Virus record (IMG/VR): IMGVR_UViG_3300042288_000232
Coordinates: 1 to 29,371 of that record
Reading direction: 5' to 3' (one strand)
Length of the DNA stretch: 29,371 nt
Source: a virus
The position numbers and the translations under genes are program-made. Below the pieces are notes generated by a model. The model was not told where the DNA came from. It saw only the letters and a list, made by a program, of their open reading frames with translations, and did no database searches. This document shows, piece after piece, positions 7,908 to 13,639 of the stretch (position 1 is the first letter of the stretch; each line of letters opens with the position of its first letter).

Positions 7908-8395
7908 TACATGCTCCCCCTAGACATCAAACCCTGCTTAGGCATGGTAGTATTGATCATAGGTTCATTATAAGGTTCATAGGACTCTATATTTTGCATA
8001 GCATCTTTAACTACAGACCTAGCTACACTACGAGGTACACGTTTCTCTTTCTCTATATTCTTATAGGATTCTACATATTCAGTGTCTGTTGCATCTGCTA
8101 CGTACATTAATAGTTCACGAACAATAGGATTCACTAAGAATGCTACATCGAGCGTATGAATGCCATTCATGACACTAGAAGTAGTCACTATATCTGCCAA
8201 TGTTTCAATGTCTATCTTTTCTTCAAGGGCAGTTATAATGTAATCAGATACTTCTTCGTCAAGTAATCTTTCTGTATAGTATTTAAATGCCTCTTCGACA
8301 GTGTTAAGTTGAGATGGATTTTCCCAGGGTACATTCCTAGGTTGACCTGTTAGTGACATGCCAGGGACAGCACCTTGTAGAAACTTAGTATCCAT
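7907..8395 (-). CDS. Virion structural protein, 162 aa
   Basis: The ATG at 8395 is preferred over an upstream in-frame TTG at 8401; a GGAG lies about 12 nt upstream, inside the end of the 73-residue gene. The N-terminus PGMSLTGQPRNVPWENPSQ is Pro-rich. It is followed by a helical domain with EEVSDYIITALEEKIDIETL and a GIHTLDVAFLVNPIVRELL block. This arrangement recalls a structural protein I associate with marine cyanophage and podovirus virions, from memory. The C-terminal 45 residues are charged and flexible. Transcribed and probably translated together with the 73- and 437-residue genes. Exact location in the particle is unknown. Confidence 0.7.
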   Translation of the reverse strand: MDTKFLQGAVPGMSLTGQPRNVPWENPSQLNTVEEAFKYYTERLLDEEVSDYIITALEEKIDIETLADIVTTSSVMNGIHTLDVAFLVNPIVRELLMYVADATDTEYVESYKNIEKEKRVPRSVARSVVKDAMQNIESYEPYNEPMINTTMPKQGLMSRGSM

Positions 8396-8401
8396 GATCA
8401 A

Positions 8402-8623
8402 TTACTCCGCTACTTTGTCTTTAAGGGACATTCTCATCATACGTATGTCATGCACATAATCAGCAATACGCCCCATCATGTCATCATCTGTGGGCATGTC
8501 TTTGGTAGGTTTTACTGGTACACTTTTAGAGGTCTTAGCAAGTAAGCCTTTTCCTGTAGGTTTGCTATGGGAGTTCATACGCTCAGCTACAAGCTTTTCA
8601 ATTTTAGTAATATATTTATTCAT
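8402..8623 (-). CDS. Hypothetical basic protein, 73 aa
   Basis: The start is set by AGG about 7 nt upstream of the ATG at 8623. The first 20 residues form a basic helix (KYITKIEKLVAERMNSH). The middle is a flexible Lys/Pro/Ser linker (VPVKPTKDMPTDDD), and the end is another helix (RIADYVHDIRMMRMSL). It lies between the 1103- and 162-residue virion genes with 3-nt and 6-nt gaps. It could be a small virion component or chaperone of its large neighbour. Nothing diagnostic is present. Confidence 0.65.
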   Translation of the reverse strand: MNKYITKIEKLVAERMNSHSKPTGKGLLAKTSKSVPVKPTKDMPTDDDMMGRIADYVHDIRMMRMSLKDKVAE

Positions 8624-8626
8624 AGT

Positions 8627-11600
8627 TTAACCTGGGGGTGGCGTAGCAATGTTAATATCAAAACTAGACAATTCTGATATTAAGTTATTAAAGGTCGTGT
8701 CATCAATACCTAATGTCTCTGCGGACAATTCATTTAAGCTTATAGTGTTAGATCCAGTTAAAGTGCCTGAAAACCCTTTAATAGCATTAGTAGCCCATGT
8801 AGCTATATCACCTGCAATGGTTGTCTTACCTAATATAGCTGCAGTTACAGCACCAGCAGCTTGGTATGCACCTGCAGTACGTTGAGCTTTAGCTGCCTCA
8901 ATCATGCCTTCTTTTTGCAGAGAAGCGATAGCTAAACGATTCTCACGATCTAGGTCATTCTCACCTGCAGTAAAAGCAAATTGCATATTGTCACGATATG
9001 CCTGCCATTGATTGTTGTACTCTGCCATGCTAACTGCTAAAGCATTCTGAGCATTAATTTCATTAGCTCTATTCTGTGCAGCCGTATTAGCAGTGGCAAT
9101 ATTTCTTCTCCACTCTGCATTTGATTGATCTACAATAAGTCTGTTTTGTGCATTGAATTGATCTCTCTGATTCATTTGAGATGCATTAAACTGACTAAAT
9201 GCATTATCTTGTGACACATTAAACTGTGATAGGGCATTGCTTTGTGAAGCATTGAACTGATTAACTTGAACCTTTAACCCATCATAGAATTGTGTAACTT
9301 GATTCTCGGAAGTAGCATTAAACTGTGCAGCTGCATTTTCAGCAGCAGCATCTGAAAGCATAACTTGTGTAAGTTGCTGTGTCTTAAAGATAGCCATTTG
9401 CTGCTGAGCATCTAGATTACGCATGTCCATAGCTAAGAAGGCTCTAGCATTCTCTACTGCAGCTTGCTGTCTATTATTAAGATTAGCCATATCCATAGCT
9501 GCAATCGTAGCTGCATTCTGCAGTGTAGTTGCTTGTGCAGCATTTAAGTTGGCTATACTTAGAGACTTCATAATCTCTGAGTTTTGTAATGCAGCTTGCT
9601 GTTGTGCAGTAAATGTCAGGTTATTAGCTTCAGCTAAACGAGCAGAGTTAATTACAGCTGCCTGTTGCCTATTATCTAAATTCTTCATTTGCAATGCAGC
9701 ATCTATTTGTGCATTAGCAAGTGCAGTTTGTTGCTTGTTACTTAGATTCTGAAGATCAACTTGCAAAGCATTAGCACTATTAGCGAGTGCAGTCTGCTGA
9801 AGGTTGTTTAAGTTAATATTATTGACTTCTGCATAACGTGCAGCATTAGCTATAGCTGCTTGTTGTTGATTGCTTAGGTTTTGACCTTGCAATGCAGCTT
9901 TAATTTGAGCATTGGCAATGACAGCCTGTTGCTTATTACTAAGGTTCTGAGACTGTAAAGCAAAGGCATTGGCTGAGTTTTGCAACTCAACCTGTTGCTC
10001 AGCATTAAAGTTAGCAAGCATAACACCTTGTTGTGCAGCTGCATTAGCCAAGGATACTTGCTGTCTATTATTAAGATTAGCAAGTCCCATATTAGCAAAT
10101 GTTTGTGCATCTTGTGCTGCAATAGGTAGTGCAGATTCCATAGCAGCTTGTAAGATAGCTGCACTTGCCATGGAAGATCCACCTAAACCTCTAGCTGCCA
10201 TAGCTGCATTAGCTGCACGAATAGCACCAGCAGCCCATGCAGGTGTACCATCATCAAAAGACTTCATGAGCTGAGTCAATTGACCTTGTACAGTAGCATT
10301 AGCGTCTACATTACCTTGAATAAATTCAGCTAACGTACCATCACTAACAGAGAATTTGCTAAGCTTTTTGGCTACAGCTATAGCATCCGTAGCTAAACCT
10401 GAATCGACAATAGCTTCAGCATATGCCATATCTTCAGGTTTAATGGTAGCTGCAGTGACTAACTCTTGAGTAGATACGGCACGAGTAGCTGCAGTAATAG
10501 TGGCTACAGTACCCATAGTAGCTGCAGTAGCAGTAACTGCAGTTTCATCTGTAGCTGCAGTGATTGTTTCACCAGGGGCTACCGTACGAGTACCTGCAGT
10601 TAAAGTAGATACAGGAGCAGCAGTTAATGTAGCTGCAGTAGCACCACTAGATACAGTACCTGTTACAGCTGCAAGTGTTGTGCTTACGCTGCCTGTAATA
10701 GCAGATACTTTCTCTAACTCTTTAGTAAAAGCATCTTCTACAGTAGTTGCAGCCATTGTAACAGCAGTACCAGTACCTACAGTGGCTACAGTTGTAGCAC
10801 CTGAAACAGTTTTAGCTGTCACTGTAGTCAGTGAGGGTAGCGTAGAGACTGTCAATTCTTGATTAGTATCTGTTGCTAGTGTTACAGCTGAAAGCGTTGT
10901 TATAGTAGGTTTAGATAAACCTGAGAATAGATTATCTACCACATTACTTGTACTCCTGGTTGTACCTGCCGTAGTTACGGTCGCTCGTGCTGTTGTTGCA
11001 GCTGTAGTTGTGTTAGCGAATAGCGTCGTTATAGGGGCTTTAGTCGTAGTCCCAGTTGTAGTAGCTACTGTAGTGGTTGGTACAGTTGTAATAGTCCCAG
11101 TAGTAGCCCTAGTAGTAGTTGGATTAGTTTCTACATCAAGCCTAGTATCCCCTGCACGAGTTGTAGTTGTAGGGGGCTGGGTAGTAGTAGTAGCCTGTGT
11201 AGTAGTAGCCTGTGTAGTAGTAGCTTGTGTAGTAGAAACCGATGCATATATCTCTGCATCAGAAAGCCCACTATTTACTCTTGAAGCAATTAAAAATCTA
11301 GGTAGACCTGTTTCACTAACTAGTCTGTCAATTCGTGCAGCTAGCTCATCAGCGGGTGCTAATGTGACAGTAGCTTCAGTAACAAAAACAGGTTCGGTTG
11401 TAGGGGGTTGAGTTATTGGTGCACGGGTTGTAGGTGGTTGCGTTGTGGGAGCTTCAGTGACAGCAGGAGCTTCAGTGACAACAACAGGATCTGCCCTAAA
11501 TGTTAGGTTAGATATTGCTCTATCTGCTTCATCTGCACTAAATCCAAACTTATTGACAAGTGCCCAATGAGCAGCCTCAGCCTTTGACGGTGACCCAATA

Positions 11601-11938
11601 AAACCATTCTCATACATCCACTGAGCCTCTGCAGATGTTACTGAGTTTGCTGCAGCTTGTAATGCTGTTAAAGTATATGCACCACCACCAAAAGTAATCT
11701 CATCTGAAGACACACTATTAGCTGAACTATCTTCTTGTGTACGTCCTACTCTACCGCCTATAGCAAACTTCTTAACATCTCCACCACGTGCCATATATTT
11801 ATCAGCAACTAGTCCATACTTCTGTGCCATTGCAGGATCAGATTGAAGGAACTCATCAAACATAGACATAGGACCATCGTAGCCCATCTTACGTGCTACA
11901 ATTTCCTTCTGTTTTGCTGTGAAGTTTTTACTTGGCAT
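8627..11938 (-). CDS. Giant repeat-containing virion protein, 1103 aa
   Basis: Modular protein. Residues 1-68: helical head with the ARGGDVKKFAIGGRVG motif. About 90-150: small helical domain (TALQAAANSV to FRADP). About 154-490: Thr/Pro- then Thr/Ala/Val-rich low-complexity segment, interrupted by a helical domain at about 195-232 (DELAARIDRLVSETGL). About 500-620: helical, alanine-rich. 621-862: eleven 22-residue repeats of the NLxNxQQxALxNA type. 872-940: seven 11-residue QFN repeats. The C-terminus has an alanine-rich helix, is polar thereafter, and ends TPPPG. Strict 11/22 periodicity implies a right-handed (hendecad) coiled coil. Location between endolysin and internal virion genes suggests an ejection or internal core protein; a long tail-associated filament is an alternative. 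No enzymatic domain is seen. Confidence 0.75.
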   Translation of the reverse strand: MPSKNFTAKQKEIVARKMGYDGPMSMFDEFLQSDPAMAQKYGLVADKYMARGGDVKKFAIGGRVGRTQEDSSANSVSSDEITFGGGAYTLTALQAAANSVTSAEAQWMYENGFIGSPSKAEAAHWALVNKFGFSADEADRAISNLTFRADPVVVTEAPAVTEAPTTQPPTTRAPITQPPTTEPVFVTEATVTLAPADELAARIDRLVSETGLPRFLIASRVNSGLSDAEIYASVSTTQATTTQATTTQATTTTQPPTTTTRAGDTRLDVETNPTTTRATTGTITTVPTTTVATTTGTTTKAPITTLFANTTTAATTARATVTTAGTTRSTSNVVDNLFSGLSKPTITTLSAVTLATDTNQELTVSTLPSLTTVTAKTVSGATTVATVGTGTAVTMAATTVEDAFTKELEKVSAITGSVSTTLAAVTGTVSSGATAATLTAAPVSTLTAGTRTVAPGETITAATDETAVTATAATMGTVATITAATRAVSTQELVTAATIKPEDMAYAEAIVDSGLATDAIAVAKKLSKFSVSDGTLAEFIQGNVDANATVQGQLTQLMKSFDDGTPAWAAGAIRAANAAMAARGLGGSSMASAAILQAAMESALPIAAQDAQTFANMGLANLNNRQQVSLANAAAQQGVMLANFNAEQQVELQNSANAFALQSQNLSNKQQAVIANAQIKAALQGQNLSNQQQAAIANAARYAEVNNINLNNLQQTALANSANALQVDLQNLSNKQQTALANAQIDAALQMKNLDNRQQAAVINSARLAEANNLTFTAQQQAALQNSEIMKSLSIANLNAAQATTLQNAATIAAMDMANLNNRQQAAVENARAFLAMDMRNLDAQQQMAIFKTQQLTQVMLSDAAAENAAAQFNATSENQVTQFYDGLKVQVNQFNASQSNALSQFNVSQDNAFSQFNASQMNQRDQFNAQNRLIVDQSNAEWRRNIATANTAAQNRANEINAQNALAVSMAEYNNQWQAYRDNMQFAFTAGENDLDRENRLAIASLQKEGMIEAAKAQRTAGAYQAAGAVTAAILGKTTIAGDIATWATNAIKGFSGTLTGSNTISLNELSAETLGIDDTTFNNLISELSSFDINIATPPPG
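9119..9325 (-). repeat. Seven 11-residue (33-bp) QFN repeats
   Basis: Within the 1103-residue protein the motif Q-F/S-N/Y recurs at residues 872, 883, 894, 905, 916, 927 and 938, always 11 residues apart. Typical units read QFNASQSNALS or QFNVSQDNAFS. The exact 11-residue register is the signature of hendecad coiled coils. Confidence 0.85.
9353..10078 (-). repeat. Eleven 22-residue (66-bp) NLxNxQQ repeats
   Basis: Repeats begin at residues 621, 643, 665, 687, 709, 731, 753, 775, 797, 819 and 841 of the 1103-residue protein, with no change in spacing. Typical units begin NLSNKQQTALANAQ or NLNNRQQAAVENAR; the unit at 775 starts T-F-T instead of N-L-N. The repeats are diverged in DNA sequence, so they are old and maintained at protein level. 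Confidence 0.9.
10469..11479 (-). other. Mucin-like Thr-rich coding segment
   Basis: Residues about 154-490 of the 1103-residue protein are dominated by Thr with Pro, Ala, Val, Gly and Ser (for example TEAPTTQPPTTRAPITQPPT, TTGTITTVPTTTVATTTG). The composition is that of a mucin-type stalk or an unstructured linker. A folded helical insert sits at about 195-232. At DNA level the later part is built from recurrent GTAGCTGCAGT-like blocks. Confidence 0.8.
11185..11229 (-). repeat. 15-bp in-frame tandem repeat, 3 units
   Basis: Three adjoining 15-bp units, TAGTAGTAGCCTGTG twice and TAGTAGTAGCTTGTG once on the plus strand, encode repeated pentapeptides (TTQAT register) in the Thr-rich region. 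A degenerate fourth unit follows. Gain or loss of one unit would keep the frame. Confidence 0.85.
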
Positions 11939-11956
11939 ATCAGTGTTGTCCCTGCT

Positions 11957-12418
11957 TTATCGCATCAATAAGGATTCAGCTTCTCTACGTTTAACTAATC
12001 CTGGTAGTATCTTGCCACCACCTCTAACCCATCTCATAAGCTGTTCTCTTGCACCTTCCCAATCTTGGGCATTTATCTTACGTCTAAGTGTACTTGTCTG
12101 TAATGCCCCAACACCTAGGTTATATGCAAAATCTACAATGGCATTAAACTTACGCCAATCCCTAGACTGCATAGCTAATGATATTAAGATAGGGCACTGT
12201 CTAATTACACCGGGAGCGTATGTGTGCATAAGCTCAAACAGTAGAAGCTGCCTTGCTTGAGGTTCTGTTATAGCTACATCTGTTAATTTAACCTTACGCC
12301 CATCTGCATAGTAAGTACTTCCATACCCAATAGTAGGAATACCTGCAGGACATAAATAAGGCTTAGATGAAAACCCCTCAAACCTACGACATAACTCAGC
12401 AGCAATATCTAATTGCAT
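11957..12418 (-). CDS. Endolysin, GH24 (T4/lambdoid-type) lysozyme
   Basis: A 153-residue muramidase that cleaves the glycan backbone of peptidoglycan. The active site matches the family pattern E-8aa-D/C-5aa-T exactly: E14 (RRFEGF), C23 and T29 (IPTIGYGSTYY). Cysteine stands in place of the aspartate, as in P21-type enzymes. Downstream the NAIVDFAYNLGVGALQTSTL block and a C-terminal RWVRGGGKILPGLVKRREAE block are typical of the family. There is no signal peptide or SAR segment, so it needs a holin to reach the periplasm. No Shine-Dalgarno is visible before the ATG at 12418; the short gap after the holin stop contains TATAAT. It lies directly after the holin genes in the lysis cassette. Confidence 0.92.
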   Translation of the reverse strand: MQLDIAAELCRRFEGFSSKPYLCPAGIPTIGYGSTYYADGRKVKLTDVAITEPQARQLLLFELMHTYAPGVIRQCPILISLAMQSRDWRKFNAIVDFAYNLGVGALQTSTLRRKINAQDWEGAREQLMRWVRGGGKILPGLVKRREAESLLMR

Positions 12419-12429
12419 ATACTATTATA

Positions 12430-12924
12430 CTACAAACCACGCTTGGCAAGTGTTCTATCTAAGAACCAATAATTAAGTGTCCCGCTAACTAAGGCACTCA
12501 TATCTGTAGTCATCATAGTCTTAAATACAATCTCTGCAGGTGCACCTGATAGCCAAGCATTCCATGCAAACCATACATGGATAAATGACCATATGAACAA
12601 TACCCAATAAGTAACTACAGGTCTAACACTTGCAGACAAGGAAGCTGCCCATCCACCTGCAGCTTTAACCATTTCACTTTGTTGATTGATGGCAGCTTCA
12701 AATGCAGCCATAACACCTGTATCAATAGCAGCTTCACGCTGAGCACCTATTTCTGCTAGTTTTTGTGCACCACGCTGAGCTTCTAAATCACATTGCCTAC
12801 TGAACATAAGTAGTTCATGATTTCTCTCATTCTTTTTATCAAGCCATTTTAAGACCTCAGGTGCAAGTCTGAATAGCCCACCAAAGATAGATCCTAATAG
12901 ACCACCACTTAATATGTCTAACAT
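12430..12924 (-). CDS. 3TM holin (GTA holin family-like)
   Basis: A 164-residue membrane protein. It has a Gly-rich hydrophobic N-terminus (LSGGLLGSIFGGLF), a long charged coiled-coil middle (residues about 28-90), a strong transmembrane segment near 104-123 (VVTYWVLFIWSFIHVWFAW), and a second hydrophobic segment near 138-157 (MSALVSGTLNYWFLDRTL). The RPVVTYW...DMSALVSG..NYWF.DR layout matches the gene-transfer-agent/phage 3TM holin family. In the inner membrane it would form lesions that release the lysozyme encoded immediately downstream. The gene sits 2 nt after the small holin-like gene. Family recognition is from pattern memory; topology is read from hydrophobicity by eye. Confidence 0.8.
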   Translation of the reverse strand: MLDILSGGLLGSIFGGLFRLAPEVLKWLDKKNERNHELLMFSRQCDLEAQRGAQKLAEIGAQREAAIDTGVMAAFEAAINQQSEMVKAAGGWAASLSASVRPVVTYWVLFIWSFIHVWFAWNAWLSGAPAEIVFKTMMTTDMSALVSGTLNYWFLDRTLAKRGL

Positions 12925-12926
12925 AT

Positions 12927-13121
12927 CTAACTTTCTTCTTTATTAGCTTTTCTTCTAAATATACATTGAACTGTATCCGTTTCCCAGATACGAATAGCTG
13001 TCCATACAATAGTAAGTATGGCAGCTACAGCAGGTAATAGTTCAGCCAATGTACCTACAACTGTGATAATAGATATGGCATCACCTAATGTTTTTACTTG
13101 TTCATCAGCTTGCAATGCCAT
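12927..13121 (-). CDS. Small holin-like membrane protein, 64 aa
   Basis: After a short polar start (MALQADEQVKTLGD) the protein has two closely spaced hydrophobic stretches, roughly residues 16-26 and 29-46 (AISIITVVGTLAELLPAVAAILTIVWTAIRIW). The tail is highly charged and basic (FRRKANKEES). Size, hydrophobicity and basic C-terminus fit a class II or pinholin-type holin, and very similar small proteins are common beside lysozyme genes in aquatic podoviruses. The preceding stop lies 1 nt upstream of its ATG region, so it is coupled to the 56-residue gene. It may act with, or antagonise, the 3TM holin. Confidence 0.75.
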   Translation of the reverse strand: MALQADEQVKTLGDAISIITVVGTLAELLPAVAAILTIVWTAIRIWETDTVQCIFRRKANKEES

Positions 13122-13122
13122 A

Positions 13123-13293
13123 CTATTTACCTTTCTCTATTTCATTGACATGTTTCCAAAGTTCAGTGATTTGTTTATCATAGCCCTTCTCTAGATAATC
13201 GACACGAACTTTAATAGTTACTGCATACGCTGCAATAGCTACAACTGCTGCCCCTAGATACCATAGCTTACCCAGTGTTTCTATGGCTTCCAT
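13123..13293 (-). CDS. Small one-TM membrane protein of the lysis cassette, 56 aa
   Basis: A short gene read directly from the DNA: ATG at 13293, TAG at 13123-13125. The protein starts MEAIETLGKLWYLG and has one hydrophobic segment at about residues 11-28 (WYLGAAVVAIAAYAVTI). A charged, probably coiled-coil tail follows (DYLEKGYDKQITELWKHV, then NEIEKGK). It fills the space between the 112-residue fibre companion and the holin-like gene. It starts 7 nt after the upstream stop with no clear Shine-Dalgarno, suggesting translational coupling. An N-in anchor with a helical tail could be an i-spanin-like, holin-regulatory or antiholin protein. No o-spanin lipobox partner was found. Confidence 0.65.
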   Translation of the reverse strand: MEAIETLGKLWYLGAAVVAIAAYAVTIKVRVDYLEKGYDKQITELWKHVNEIEKGK

Positions 13294-13299
13294 GGGTAA

Positions 13300-13638
13300 T
13301 TACACTGCAGATGCAGCCCAAGGTAGTGGTGGCGTAATCACCGGAGGATTGATCTGGTTATTGATATTGCTTTGCACCGCAGCTTCGGCGCTATCTTTAT
13401 CCACGCCATTGGCCCATATCCAATTCAGCACTTCTTGCTGTGTCAGATTGGCGTAGGGGATGAAGCTAGCAGGGTCAGCAGGTGGTAGTGAGCAAGTGGA
13501 ATAGACCGATGCTGTGTACGTCTTGCCATTGTCTACTTGCTCACCGTTACATGCCCAACCCACTGTGATAACGGCTTCAGGTGGCGTGGCTGATGTGGTG
13601 GTTGTTTGCATCCATTGGATGATCCAGGTGGGGGCCAT
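13300..13638 (-). CDS. Fibre-associated hypothetical protein, 112 aa
   Basis: The ATG at 13638 follows AAGGAAACTAAC at the end of the fibre gene. The first half is beta-rich (WIIQWMQTTTTSATPPEAVI..VGWACNG). The second half contains SFIPYANLTQQEVLNWIWANG, then a VDKDSAEAAVQSNI helix and a Pro-rich QINPPVITPPLPW end. This pattern recurs in small proteins beside fibre genes in cyanophage and other aquatic phages, from memory (DUF7936-like). A chaperone or fibre-tip accessory role is plausible but unproven. It shares the raised GC content of the distal fibre, so both were probably acquired together. Confidence 0.7.
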   Translation of the reverse strand: MAPTWIIQWMQTTTTSATPPEAVITVGWACNGEQVDNGKTYTASVYSTCSLPPADPASFIPYANLTQQEVLNWIWANGVDKDSAEAAVQSNINNQINPPVITPPLPWAASAV

Positions 13639-13639
13639 G

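Noticed and set aside
8627-11938. Diversity-generating retroelement or CRISPR array as explanation for the repeats
   Set aside because: No reverse transcriptase or template/variable repeat pair is present, repeats are in frame and diverged, and there are no spacer-like unique segments.
12424-12429. Perfect TATAAT before the endolysin gene as a full promoter
   Set aside because: The only -35-like element (TTGCCA) is 14 bp away, too close; kept only as a leaderless-start possibility.
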